A stretch of 33,667 nt of DNA. Origin: Actinomadura soli. Its GTDB lineage: Bacteria > Actinomycetota > Actinomycetes > Streptosporangiales > Streptosporangiaceae. The notes under the pieces were generated by a model. It made no database searches, was not told the DNA's origin, and worked only from the letters and a program-made list of their open reading frames with translations. The position numbers and the translations under genes are program-made. Below, one piece after another: positions 7,037-15,444 of this stretch. Numbering within the stretch: the first letter of the stretch is position 1; every line of letters starts with the position of its first letter. The DNA lies in contig NZ_VCKW01000069.1 of assembly GCF_005889715.1 (NCBI RefSeq), positions 1 to 33,667 of the forward strand. Direction: 5' to 3'.

Positions 7037-7501
7037 ATGGATTGCGGACCGACGGGCTCGGACGCGGTGCCCGATGCCGGGCTGGAGGTGAGGTGCCCGG
7101 CGGTCCGGACGGTACCGGGACAGGTCCGGACGCTGGTGGAGCTGCGCCTGGCCTCGTGGGATCTCGCCGTGCTGCGCGACGATCTGACGCTGATCGCCAG
7201 CGAGCTGGTGACGAACGCGATCCGCCACCGGCCCGGGCGCGAGATCCGCGTCCGGCTCACGCGCGAGGCGCGCGGTGTGCTGCTGGCGGTGTGGGACTCC
7301 TCCGACGCCCTGCCGATGCGCAAGCGGACGACGGAGACGATGGCCGGTGACGTGGCCCCGGACGCCGCCGCGCTGGAGCCGGAAGGCGAGGACGAGACGG
7401 GCGGCCGGGGCCTTCCCATCGTGGAGATGCTCTCGACCGAGTGCGGGGTGACCGTGACCGATCCGCGCGGCAAATGGGTGTGGGCGCGCGTGGACGCCTG
7501 A
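7037..7501 (+). CDS. RsbW/SpoIIAB-like ATP-binding protein (HATPase_c_2)
   Basis: This 154-residue protein has the GHKL ATPase fold of the anti-sigma/serine-kinase type that is abundant in actinomycetes. The N-box is LTLIASELVTNAIRH (about residues 49-65) with the key Glu and Asn. Next comes VRLTREARGVLLAVWDSSDA with the D-x-S/G-type motif (about residues 82-95), and the GGRGLPIVEML lid region (about 121-131). It could phosphorylate an anti-sigma-factor antagonist, but no STAS-domain partner is nearby. The ATG at 7037 is chosen because homologous sequence begins shortly after it; GTG 7034 is equally possible. No strong ribosome site is visible. A hairpin at 7565-7588 follows. Confidence 0.82.
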   Translation: MDCGPTGSDAVPDAGLEVRCPAVRTVPGQVRTLVELRLASWDLAVLRDDLTLIASELVTNAIRHRPGREIRVRLTREARGVLLAVWDSSDALPMRKRTTETMAGDVAPDAAALEPEGEDETGGRGLPIVEMLSTECGVTVTDPRGKWVWARVDA

Positions 7502-7564
7502 CCGGACGCGGCACGCAGGCGATCCTGACCGGCGGGCGCCGCCTTGACCGGTAGGTGCGGCCCT

Positions 7565-7588
7565 GCCGCCTCCCGAGCGCGAGGCGGC
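7565..7588 (+). terminator. GC-rich hairpin downstream of the ATP-binding protein gene
   Basis: GCCGCCTC (7565-7572) and GAGGCGGC (7581-7588) form a perfect 8-bp stem with an 8-nt loop, about 65 bases after the stop codon and before the operator of the next operon. There is no U-tract. It separates the regulatory block from the transport/catabolism operon. Confidence 0.45.
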
Positions 7589-7667
7589 GCCGGCGCGACC
7601 GGGTTTCGGACACGGGTCGCGGGCCTATCCTCTGATTCCGTTCGGCAACGTCGCAGGTCAGGCGGTA

Positions 7668-7699
7668 GTTTTGCAGTGCAAAATCATATGTTGCAAAAC
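7668..7699. promoter_or_regulatory. Triple TTTTGCA half-site operator before the 12-gene operon
   Basis: TTTTGCA (7669-7675) and TGCAAAA (7677-7683) form a perfect palindrome around a single G. A further TGCAAAAC (7692-7699) is the exact complement of GTTTTGCA (7668-7675). This AT-rich island stands out in GC-rich DNA. It lies about 160 bp upstream of the binding-protein gene, in the 356-bp gap 7502-7857 that otherwise shows only the hairpin at 7565. The operon's own IclR protein is the natural candidate to bind it. No clean -35/-10 pair was found. Confidence 0.6.
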
Positions 7700-7857
7700 T
7701 GGCGCGAGGCTTGACTCAGCCCATAACCTCCGGACACCGGCAGCCGTCCACCACCCTCTGGGACGGGCGCCGCGAACCGCGTGAACGTCCCCTTCCGACG
7801 CCGCGCCCAGACCGCCGGGACCGCCCGGTCCCGGAATCGTCACGAGGAGTACCCCCC

Positions 7858-8919
7858 ATGATCGGTAGATTCACGCGCGCCGTGGTGACCGTCACGGCGC
7901 TCGGCACGCTGGCCGCGACCGCCGCGTGCGGCGTCGACTCCGGCGACTCGTCCGGCGACGGCGACGGCACGTCCGGTGCCAAGTCCAAGGCGCTGAAGGT
8001 CGGCTGGTCGACCATCTACCTGACGCCGTCGTGGATGCAGCAGACCGACAAGATGATCAAGGACGATGTCGCGAAGCTGAAGGGCGAGGGCAAGATCGCC
8101 GACTACAAGGTGTTCAACGCCAACGGCGACACGTCCCAGCAGATCGCCCAGATCCGCGCGATGATCCAGCAGAAGTACGACGTGATCCTGGTGGACGCCG
8201 GGTCGTCCACGGCGCTGAACCCGGTCGTGGAGCAGGCGGCCAACGCGGGCATCACGGTCGTCAACTTCGACAGCCTGGTCACCTCCGAGAAGGTCGTGCG
8301 CGTCGGCACCGACCAGAAGGAGTGGGGCCGGATGATGGGCCAGTGGCTCGGCGACAAGCTCGGCGGCAAGGGCAAGATCATCGCTTTCAACGGGCCGGCG
8401 GGCGTCGCGGTGAGCGAGGAGCGCTGGCAGGGCGCCGAGGAGGCGCTGAAGAAGTACCCGGGCATCAAGATCGCCGCGAACGTCCACAGCGAGTACAACC
8501 TGGCCCCGGCGGCGCAGGCGTTCGCGTCGGCGTACTCGGCGAACCCCGACATCGACGGCGTCTTCTCGCAGGGCGGCGCGCTGTCGGCCGCGGCGCTCCA
8601 GACGCTGGTGAAGCAGAAGAAGAAGCTCGTCCCGATCACCGGTGAGAACTACAACGGCTTCCTGAAGCTGTGGCAGCAGCACGGCAAGGACGGGTTCTCC
8701 TCGCTCTCGACGGCGCAGCCCAACTACCTGGGTGTGATCGCGCTGCGCGCGGCGGTGGCCAAGGCGGGCGGCGCGTCGGTGCCGAACCAGATCATGGTCC
8801 CGCTGCCCAAGATCACCGACGAGAACCTGACCCAGTACGTCAAGCCGGACCAGCCGGACGACTCCTACCCGATCCAGGAGCTGCCGCAGCCCGAGATCGA
8901 CAAGCTGATCGGGAAGTGA
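7858..8919 (+). CDS. Sugar ABC transporter substrate-binding lipoprotein
   Basis: This is a 353-residue periplasmic-binding-protein type 1 family solute receptor (RbsB/CUT2 class). The start is ATG 7858, with GAGGAG 8 bases upstream. A signal peptide (FTRAVVTVTALGTLAATAAC) ends in a weak lipobox TAAC with C24 as the lipidated Cys. A Gly/Ser/Asp-rich tether leads to the domain beginning LKVGWSTIYLTPSWMQQ. Typical family features are QIAQIRAMIQQKYDVILVD (about residues 96-115), NPVVEQAANAGITVVNFDS, and GKIIAFNGPAGVAVSEERW in the second lobe. It should bind the substrate outside the membrane and deliver it to the permeases. The context points to an amino-sugar-acid-like monosaccharide, which is inference. 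Confidence 0.92.
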   Translation: MIGRFTRAVVTVTALGTLAATAACGVDSGDSSGDGDGTSGAKSKALKVGWSTIYLTPSWMQQTDKMIKDDVAKLKGEGKIADYKVFNANGDTSQQIAQIRAMIQQKYDVILVDAGSSTALNPVVEQAANAGITVVNFDSLVTSEKVVRVGTDQKEWGRMMGQWLGDKLGGKGKIIAFNGPAGVAVSEERWQGAEEALKKYPGIKIAANVHSEYNLAPAAQAFASAYSANPDIDGVFSQGGALSAAALQTLVKQKKKLVPITGENYNGFLKLWQQHGKDGFSSLSTAQPNYLGVIALRAAVAKAGGASVPNQIMVPLPKITDENLTQYVKPDQPDDSYPIQELPQPEIDKLIGK

Positions 8920-8921
8920 CG

Positions 8922-10550
8922 ATGGCGCTTCTGGCCGTCGAGCAGGTCTCGAAGTCGTTCGCGGGCAACCGGGTCCTCGATCGGGTGAGCTTCGACGTCC
9001 GGCCGGGTGAGGTGCTCGCGCTGGTGGGCGAGAACGGCGCGGGCAAGAGCACCGTGCTGTCGCTGGTCACCGGGCTGCTGGCGCCCGACTCCGGGCGGAT
9101 CGCCTACGACGGTGAGCCGCTGCGGTCCTGGTCGCCGCACCGCGCCCGCGAGGTCGGGATCGGCTCGGTGCACCAGGAGCTCAGCCTCAACCCGCACCAG
9201 ACCGTCGCGGAGAACGTGTTCCTCGGGCAGTGGCCGTCGCGGCGCGGGCTGATCCTGCGCCGCGACCTCGCCCGCCGGGCGCGGCCGCTGCTGGACCGGG
9301 TCGGGCTGGACGTCGATCCGCTCACCCGGGCCGGGCGGCTGCCGCTCGGCCAGCAGCAGCTCGTCGAGCTGGCCAAGGCGCTCGCCTCGGGGCCGCGGCT
9401 GCTGATCCTGGACGAGGCCACGTCCGCGCTGGACGACGACCAGGTCAGAAGCGTGTTCGCGGTCGTGGACGAGCTGCGCGCCGCCGGCTCTTCGGTGATC
9501 ATCGTCAGCCATCGGATGGGCGAGCTGTTCGCCGTCTCCGACCGGCTGACCGTGCTCAAGGACGGTGAGGTCATGGCGACCCGCGAGCGCGCGGAGACCG
9601 ACCATGACGACATCGTCCGGCTGATGATCGGGCGGGAGCTGTCCGACCTGTTCCCGCCGAAGGCCGGGATGAGCGGCGCGGACGAGCTCGCCCAGGGCGA
9701 CGAGATCGCGGCGATCCCGTCGGAGAAGGAGATCGCCTCCGAGAAGGCCGCCGCCGAGGACGCCACGGCGGACTCCGCGGACGACGCGGAGCCCGCCCAC
9801 GGCGGGGGGACGGTGCTGCGGGCGCGCGGGCTGACCGTCCCGGGCGCCTGCGAGGGCGTCGATCTCGACCTGGAGGCCGGGCGGATCATCGGGCTCGGCG
9901 GGCTGCAGGGCCAGGGGCAGCGGGCCGTGCTGCGGGCGCTGTTCGGGCTCGTCCGGCACACCGGGCGGATCGAGCTGGACGGACGTCCGGCGCGCCTCGC
10001 CTCCCCGCGCGAGGCCATCCGCCACCGCATCGCCTACGTCCCGGAAGACCGCAAGGTCGAGGGGCTGCACGTGGCGCAGACCGTCCGCGCCAACCTGGCC
10101 CTCACCAACCTCGACGTGGTGACGCCGGGGCGGCGGCTGCTCACCGTGGACCGCGGCGCGGAGGCGCGGCTCGTCGACGACCTCGTCGAGCGGATGCGGA
10201 TCAGGGTGACCGGTCCGGAGCAGGAGGCCCGCAGGCTGTCGGGCGGCAACCAGCAGAAGGTCGCGCTGGCCCGCTGGCTGCCGGCCAAGCCGCGGATCCT
10301 GCTGCTGGCGGAGCCGACCCGCGGCATCGACGTCGGCACCAAACGCGAGATCTACCATCTGCTCCGCCGGCTCGCCGACAGCGGCGTGGCGGTGCTGATC
10401 ACTTCTGGGGACACCATGGAACTGGTCGGCCTGTGCGACGAGGTCGCCGTGATGTACGAGGGCGCCGTCGTCGATCGGCTGGCGGGGGACGGCCTCACCG
10501 AGGAGCGGCTGGTCCGCGCCTCCGTCACCGGGACGGTGGCCGATGACTGA
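8922..10550 (+). CDS. CUT2-type sugar ABC transporter ATP-binding protein (two NBDs)
   Basis: This 542-residue RbsA-like protein has two nucleotide-binding domains in tandem. NBD1 has Walker A GENGAGKST (36-44) and Walker B ILDE (D164, E165). Its signature reads LPLGQQQ (140-146), with Pro where Ser is expected. An acidic Glu/Ala-rich linker of about 50 residues (about 245-300) separates the halves. NBD2 has a degenerate Walker A (GLQGQGQRAVL, as is normal for this family) and an intact LSGGNQQK (439-446). Its Walker B is LLLAE, with A463 replacing the Asp. One composite ATP site is therefore canonical and the other is degenerate at every motif. It starts 2 bases after the binding-protein stop and overlaps the first permease gene by 8 bases. 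Confidence 0.92.
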   Translation: MALLAVEQVSKSFAGNRVLDRVSFDVRPGEVLALVGENGAGKSTVLSLVTGLLAPDSGRIAYDGEPLRSWSPHRAREVGIGSVHQELSLNPHQTVAENVFLGQWPSRRGLILRRDLARRARPLLDRVGLDVDPLTRAGRLPLGQQQLVELAKALASGPRLLILDEATSALDDDQVRSVFAVVDELRAAGSSVIIVSHRMGELFAVSDRLTVLKDGEVMATRERAETDHDDIVRLMIGRELSDLFPPKAGMSGADELAQGDEIAAIPSEKEIASEKAAAEDATADSADDAEPAHGGGTVLRARGLTVPGACEGVDLDLEAGRIIGLGGLQGQGQRAVLRALFGLVRHTGRIELDGRPARLASPREAIRHRIAYVPEDRKVEGLHVAQTVRANLALTNLDVVTPGRRLLTVDRGAEARLVDDLVERMRIRVTGPEQEARRLSGGNQQKVALARWLPAKPRILLLAEPTRGIDVGTKREIYHLLRRLADSGVAVLITSGDTMELVGLCDEVAVMYEGAVVDRLAGDGLTEERLVRASVTGTVADD

Positions 10551-11553
10551 CCAGCCCGTGACCGAGCGGTCCGTGCCCGCCCGGCGCGCGGCGCCGGGAG
10601 GCGGGGCCGGGGCCGGACGGTTCGGCGGGTTCCTGCGCCGCAACCTCGACGTCACCGGCCTGTGCGCGCTGCTCGTCATCCTGCTGGCCGTGTACAGCCA
10701 GTACGACTCCGAGCTGTTCACCCCGTCGTCGATCACGATCCTGTCGGCGCAGTTCCTGCCGCTGATCCTTGCGGCGATGGGGCAGAGCACGGTGATGCTG
10801 GCGGGCGGCATCGACCTGTCGCTGGGGGCTGTGCTGGCCCTCGCGATGGCGGTGTTCGCCGTCCGCGCGGAGGACGGCGTCGCGGTCGCCGCCGTGCTGG
10901 CGCTGGCGGCGGCCGTGTCGACGGGCGTGGCGAACGGTGTGCTCGTCGCGTACGCGGGGCTGCCGCCGATCATCGTGACGCTGGCGGCGTCGTTCCTGTG
11001 GGGCGGCGTCACGCTGGTGGTGCTGCCGCAGCCGGGCGGGAGTGTTCCGTCCGGGCTTGTGGACGCCTACAACAACGGCTGGAACGGGCTCGCGCTGCCG
11101 TTCGTGGTGGTCGGGGTCGTCCTGCTGCTGTGGAAGACGGTGCGGACCACGCGGTTCGGGCTGTCGCTGTACGCCGTCGGCGGCAACGAGCACGGCGCGT
11201 ACGCCAGCGGGATCGGCACCCGCACGGTGAAGATCGGCGCCTACGGGCTGGCGGGGGTGTTCGTCGGCCTTGCCGGAATCGGCCTCGCGATCCAAACGGG
11301 GTCGGGCGATGCGACGATCGGGACCCCTTACACGTTGAACTCCATAGCCGCCTCGGTGCTCGCCGGGGTCAGCTTCTTCGGCGGCGTGGGGCAGATGCGC
11401 GCCACCGTGCTGGCCGCGCTGCTCATCGGGCTGCTGACGAACCTGCTGCTGTTCACCGGACTGTCGCCGTTCTACCAACTGATCATGCAGGGGGCGGTGC
11501 TCATCGTGGCGATCGCCGTGAAGACGTTCGCGACCCGCGAGAGGACGGACTGA
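10543..11553 (+). CDS. ABC transporter permease, CUT2 family, subunit 1
   Basis: This 336-residue integral membrane protein is of the RbsC/BPD_transp_2 type. A polar Arg/Gly-rich N-terminus (about 35 residues) precedes roughly eight to ten hydrophobic helices. The family signature AGGIDLSLGAVLALAMAV (about residues 86-103) and the late segment IAASVLAGVSFFGGVGQM are clear. It overlaps the ATPase gene by 8 bases and its TGA overlaps the next ATG (TGATG), so it is translated with both. Together with the second permease it should form a heterodimeric channel. The substrate is the same as for the rest of the transporter. Confidence 0.9.
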   Translation: MTDQPVTERSVPARRAAPGGGAGAGRFGGFLRRNLDVTGLCALLVILLAVYSQYDSELFTPSSITILSAQFLPLILAAMGQSTVMLAGGIDLSLGAVLALAMAVFAVRAEDGVAVAAVLALAAAVSTGVANGVLVAYAGLPPIIVTLAASFLWGGVTLVVLPQPGGSVPSGLVDAYNNGWNGLALPFVVVGVVLLLWKTVRTTRFGLSLYAVGGNEHGAYASGIGTRTVKIGAYGLAGVFVGLAGIGLAIQTGSGDATIGTPYTLNSIAASVLAGVSFFGGVGQMRATVLAALLIGLLTNLLLFTGLSPFYQLIMQGAVLIVAIAVKTFATRERTD

Positions 11554-12524
11554 TGACCGCGCTACCGCGCACCGCCGCCTCGCTGCCCCGCCGGCTGACA
11601 GGGACGCTGAAGGAGAACCGCGCCGCGTGGGCGTTCGGCGTCCTGGTCGTGACGTGGCTCGCCGCGATCCTGTTCGCGAAGGGCTTCGACAGCGTCTCCA
11701 GCTTCCGCTACCTGGTGCAGACGGCCGCGTTCCTCGGCATCGTCGGCGTCGGCCAGACCCTCGTGGTCATGATGAGCGGCATCGACCTGTCGGTGTCGGG
11801 CGTCGTCGCGCTGTCGGCGGTGGTGTGCGCGCAGGTCGCGTCCGGGTCGGGCGGGACGGCGGGCATCGCCGTGGCGCTCGCCGCGAGCGTCCTCGTCGGG
11901 CTCGCCAACGCCGCCGGGGTGACCTGGCTGCGGGTGCCGCCGATGGTGATGACGCTGGCCACCGGCACGATCGTCGCCGGGGCGCTGCTGGTCTACACCG
12001 ACGGGTCGCCGAAGTCGGCGAAGGTGGCGCTGCTCGGGTCGCTCGCCAACGACCGCGTTCTCGGGGTGCCGCTCGCGTTCGTCCTGTGGATCGGCATCAC
12101 CGCGGTCGCCGCCTGGCTGCTGCACGCCTCCCGGATCGGACGGTACGTGTTCGCGCTCGGCAACGGGGAGCGGGCATCGCGGGCCTCCGGCGTCCCGCTC
12201 GCCCGGACGGCGTTCATCGCCTACGGGACGTGCGCGCTGCTCGCCGGGGTGTCCGGGCTGGTGCTGCTCGGGTTCACGTCCACCAGCTCGCTGACCATGG
12301 GCAACCCGTACCAGCTGCTGTCGATCGCGTCGGTCGTGCTGGGCGGGACGTCCATCCTCGGCGGGCGCGGGCACGTGCTCGGCACCGTGGCCGGGGCGCT
12401 GCTGCTGACGCTGCTCACCGCGCTGCTGGCGTCGTGGAACATGTCCGAGGGCGTCCGGCAGATCGTCCTGGGCCTGCTCATCATCGGCCTGCTGCTCGCC
12501 TACGCGCGGGAACGGCGGTCGTAG
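11553..12524 (+). CDS. ABC transporter permease, CUT2 family, subunit 2
   Basis: This is the second RbsC-like permease, 323 residues. It has the same signature, MSGIDLSVSGVVALSAVV (about residues 74-91), and the matching late segment LSIASVVLGGTSILGGRGHV. It begins inside the stop codon of the first permease gene, and its own stop directly abuts the ATG of the M20 gene with no gap, which ties transport to catabolism. It is clearly diverged from subunit 1, which supports a heterodimer rather than a recent duplication. Confidence 0.9.
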   Translation: MTALPRTAASLPRRLTGTLKENRAAWAFGVLVVTWLAAILFAKGFDSVSSFRYLVQTAAFLGIVGVGQTLVVMMSGIDLSVSGVVALSAVVCAQVASGSGGTAGIAVALAASVLVGLANAAGVTWLRVPPMVMTLATGTIVAGALLVYTDGSPKSAKVALLGSLANDRVLGVPLAFVLWIGITAVAAWLLHASRIGRYVFALGNGERASRASGVPLARTAFIAYGTCALLAGVSGLVLLGFTSTSSLTMGNPYQLLSIASVVLGGTSILGGRGHVLGTVAGALLLTLLTALLASWNMSEGVRQIVLGLLIIGLLLAYARERRS

Positions 12525-13697
12525 ATGACGCGATCGGGGGAGCTGCTCAAGGATCTGGTCGGAATCGCCAGCGTCAACCCGCGGGGCGGGCCTGTCGGCA
12601 CGGGGGCCGGGCCCGGCCTGGGGGAGGCGGCGGTCGCCGGGTGCGTCCGCAACTGGCTGGCGGCGCGGGGCGTGCGGGCCGAGCTGCGGGAGGTCCTGCC
12701 GGGCCGTCCCAACGTCGTCGCGACCGTGCCGGGACGCGACCCGCGCATGGTCCTCCTGGAGTCGCATCTCGACACCGTGGAGACCGGCGGCATGACCGTC
12801 GACCCGTTCGCCGGGACGATCAGGGACGGCCGCCTGTACGGGCGCGGCGCGTGCGACGCGAAGGGGCCGCTGGCCGCGTTCATGCTGGCCACGGCCGAGC
12901 TCGCCGCGGCGGCGGCGGCCGGGGAGCCGCCACCGTTCGGGGTCGTCCTCGCCGGGGTCATGGACGAGGAGCACGCCTACCGGGGCGTCCTCGGCCTGAT
13001 CTCCGACCTTGAGGGGCGGCGGATCGCGGGCGCGGTCGTCGGGGAGCCGACCGATCTCGCCGCCGCCGTCGCGCACAAGGGCTGCGTGCGCTACACCGTC
13101 CGGACGCTCGGGACGGCCGGGCACAGCTCCCGTCCGGACGAGGCCGTCAACGCGGTCACCCTCATGGCCCGCGTCATCGACCACCTCGACCGCGCGTCGC
13201 CGGGCGTCCCGCCGCACGCGCTTCTCGGGCCCGCCACCCGGACCGTCACGCGGGTCCGCGGCGGCGAGGGCCCGAACACCGTCCCGGGCCGCTGCGAGAT
13301 CGACGTCGACCGCCGCACCCTTCCCGGCGAGGACCCCGTCGACGTGTGGCGCAAGGACAGGGAGGAGCTGACCGCGCTGATCCCCGGCCGGATCGAGGTG
13401 GACGAGCCCTTCACCGTCGACTACGCGCTCGACACCCCGGCCGCGAGCCCGGTCCCGGCCGCGCTGTGCGGGGCGCTCGCGGCGGCCGGACGGGACGCGT
13501 CCGTCCACGGGATGCCGTTCGGCACCGACGCCAGCAAGCTCGCCCGCGCGGGCATCCCGTCGGTCGTGTTCGGCCCCGGTTCGATCGCGGACGCGCACTC
13601 GGCCGACGAGTCCGTGGCCTTGGCCGACGTCGACCTGGCCGCGCGCCTGATCGTCGAGACCGTCCGGTCCCCGAGCATCGGCGGGGGGCACGGGTGA
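12525..13697 (+). CDS. M20-family N-acyl deacylase (ArgE/DapE/ACY1-like)
   Basis: This 390-residue cytoplasmic metalloenzyme of the M20 peptidase/deacylase family removes acyl groups from N-acyl amines. The metal and catalytic signature is complete: H81 and D83 in ESHLDTV, bridging D111 in GRGACDAKG, the catalytic pair E148/E149 in MDEEH, and a C-terminal His in DAHSADE. The dimerisation domain sits in the middle (about residues 185-290: VAHKGCVRYTVRTLGTAGHS). It follows the permease gene with zero gap and overlaps the MBL gene by GTGA. In context it probably removes an N-acetyl or similar group from the imported compound. Amino-acid deacylation is the alternative. Confidence 0.88.
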   Translation: MTRSGELLKDLVGIASVNPRGGPVGTGAGPGLGEAAVAGCVRNWLAARGVRAELREVLPGRPNVVATVPGRDPRMVLLESHLDTVETGGMTVDPFAGTIRDGRLYGRGACDAKGPLAAFMLATAELAAAAAAGEPPPFGVVLAGVMDEEHAYRGVLGLISDLEGRRIAGAVVGEPTDLAAAVAHKGCVRYTVRTLGTAGHSSRPDEAVNAVTLMARVIDHLDRASPGVPPHALLGPATRTVTRVRGGEGPNTVPGRCEIDVDRRTLPGEDPVDVWRKDREELTALIPGRIEVDEPFTVDYALDTPAASPVPAALCGALAAAGRDASVHGMPFGTDASKLARAGIPSVVFGPGSIADAHSADESVALADVDLAARLIVETVRSPSIGGGHG

Positions 13698-14437
13698 GGC
13701 TGACGCAGCACATCGACCTGGTCGGCAGCGGCGCGGCCGGGTTCGACCTCACCGATCCGCTGGACTGCCACGTCTACCTGGTGCGGGGCTCGTGGGGCGC
13801 GGCGCTGGTCGACGCGGGCGCCGGGGCGTCCGCCGGGCTGCTCGCGCGGCGGCTGAACACGGCGGCCGGGCCGGAAGGCGAGCGGCACCTGCTGCTGACG
13901 CACGGGCACGCCGACCACGCGGGCGGCGCCGCCGAACTGGCCGAGCGGGTGCCGGACCTCGACGTCCGCGCCGGGTCCCCGGCGGACGAGTGGATCGCGT
14001 CCGGCGCGGAGGAGTTGCTCAGCGTCGACCGGGGGAAGGCGTCCGGTGTGTACCCGGCGGACTATGCCTTCGCGCCATGCCAGGCGGCGCGTCCCATCGC
14101 GGACGGGGAGCGGGTCGACCTCGGCAGCGGGGTCGTCATCACCGCCATCGCCACGCCGGGCCACGCCGACGGTCACACCTGCTACCTCCTGGACGCGCCC
14201 GAAGGGCGGGCGCTGTTCTCCGGAGACTGCGTGTTCTCCGGCGGGCGCATCTCCCTGCAGAACCTGCACGACGCGCGGGTCCCCGAGTACGCCGCCAGCC
14301 TGGAGCGCCTCGCCGCGCTGGAGATCGACATGCTGCTCCCCGGCCACCACGAGATCTCCCTGGCCCGCGGCGGCCGCCACCTGGCGTCCGCCCGCGACGC
14401 CCTCACCCGCGGACTGCTTCCGGAGAGCACCACATGA
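13694..14437 (+). CDS. MBL-fold metallo-hydrolase
   Basis: This is a 247-residue metallo-beta-lactamase-fold protein. The first metal motif is THGHADHAGG (H70, H72, D74, H75), followed by H157 in GHADGHTCYLL, D178 in FSGDCVFSGG and H218/H219 in PGHHE. The GTG start overlaps the M20 stop. Families with this pattern include lactonases, glyoxalase II-like thioesterases and others. Within this operon a lactonase that opens an aldono-lactone before deacylation would fit, but this is inferred from context only. No signal peptide is seen, so it acts in the cytoplasm. Confidence 0.85.
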   Translation: MRLTQHIDLVGSGAAGFDLTDPLDCHVYLVRGSWGAALVDAGAGASAGLLARRLNTAAGPEGERHLLLTHGHADHAGGAAELAERVPDLDVRAGSPADEWIASGAEELLSVDRGKASGVYPADYAFAPCQAARPIADGERVDLGSGVVITAIATPGHADGHTCYLLDAPEGRALFSGDCVFSGGRISLQNLHDARVPEYAASLERLAALEIDMLLPGHHEISLARGGRHLASARDALTRGLLPESTT

Positions 14438-15444
14438 GCCACGACATGGGCATCGAGGGGCCGCGGGCCGCGAAGCAGCAGGCCGCGAAGCCGCCCGCGC
14501 AGCCGCAGGCCCAGCCGCCCGCGCAGCCGGCCGCGCGGAACCAGTCGTCGTCGCTGCGGCGCGCGCTCGCCGTGCTCGACCACGTCCGCGACCACGCCGA
14601 CGCCCGCGGCGTGTCCCTCACCCGGATCGCCGAGGACCTCGGCATCAGCAAGAGCACCGTGCTGCGGCTCGCCGCGCCGCTCATCGACGGCGACCTGCTC
14701 ACCCGCGACCGCGAGACGGGCTGGTTCCGGCTCGGGCACGGCGCGCTGCGGCTCGGCCAGGCGTACCTGTCGTCGCTCGACATGCGCTCCGTCGCCGCCG
14801 ACCCGCTGCGCCGCCTGCAGCACGTCGTGGGCGAGACCTGCCACCTCGTCGTGTACGACGCGCCGGACGTCGTCTACATCGACAAGGTGGAGAACGAGCA
14901 CAACGTCCGGATGGCGTCCCGCGTCGGGATGCGGATGCCCGCCTACCGCACCGCCGTCGGCAAGGCCATCCTCGCCTGGCTCGGCGAGGACGACGTCCAG
15001 GACGTCATCGACGCGGGCATGCCGCCGCGCACCGAGCGGACCATCACCGACCCGGTCCGGCTGGCCGCCGAGCTGGAACGGGTCCGGCTGTCCGGGTACG
15101 CCGTGGACGACCGGGAGAACGAGCCCGAGGTCCGCTGCGTCGCCGCGCCGATCTTCGACCACACCGACCGGGCGGTCGGGGCGCTGAGCGTGTCCGGGCT
15201 GACGTCCCGGATGACGCCCGCGCGGGTCCGGGAGGTCGGGCCGATGGTGGAGCGGACGGGCCTGGACATCTCCCGCGTGCTCGGCTCGTCGCGCCCCCGC
15301 CGCCGCGCGACCCGTCTGGAGATCCGTTCCGAAAGCCGTTCTGAGAGTCGTTCTGAAAGCCGGTTGGAGAGTCGTTCCGAGAGTCGTCCCGAAAGCCGAG
15401 CCGATCGCGGTACCGAGAACCATGGAGGAGGGAATCTGCCGTGA
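14434..15444 (+). CDS. IclR-family transcriptional regulator with a C-terminal (R-S-E-S) repeat tail
   Basis: This 336-residue protein has a Pro/Gln/Ala-rich N-terminus (about residues 12-36). An IclR winged helix-turn-helix follows (about 38-95: SLRRALAVLDHVRDHAD; LGISKSTVLRLAAPLI). The IclR effector domain (about 105-285) contains GETCHLVVYDAPDVVYIDKV and AYRTAVGKAILAW. The last 40 residues after RPRRRATR are a low-complexity tail of six R-[SLP]-E-S units (nt 15327-15398) that family members normally lack. It overlaps its neighbours by 4 bases on both sides. It probably controls the operon through the TTTTGCA element, with a pathway metabolite as effector. Confidence 0.9.
   Translation: MSHDMGIEGPRAAKQQAAKPPAQPQAQPPAQPAARNQSSSLRRALAVLDHVRDHADARGVSLTRIAEDLGISKSTVLRLAAPLIDGDLLTRDRETGWFRLGHGALRLGQAYLSSLDMRSVAADPLRRLQHVVGETCHLVVYDAPDVVYIDKVENEHNVRMASRVGMRMPAYRTAVGKAILAWLGEDDVQDVIDAGMPPRTERTITDPVRLAAELERVRLSGYAVDDRENEPEVRCVAAPIFDHTDRAVGALSVSGLTSRMTPARVREVGPMVERTGLDISRVLGSSRPRRRATRLEIRSESRSESRSESRLESRSESRPESRADRGTENHGGGNLP
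15327..15398 (+). repeat. Six 12-bp tandem units in the iclR 3' end
   Basis: Six consecutive units of TTCYGARAGYCG type cover this stretch in frame. Several units are TTCCGAAAGCCG or TTCTGAAAGCCG while others carry GAGAGTCG. The synonymous changes (GAA/GAG, AGC/AGT) leave R-x-E-S unchanged. Replication slippage followed by drift under protein-level constraint would explain the pattern. Confidence 0.7.

Noticed and set aside
8865..13691. Very long open frames on the reverse strand opposite the transporter and deacylase genes
   Set aside because: They are Arg/Pro/Gly-rich mirror frames caused by high third-position GC. The forward frames carry clear family motifs.
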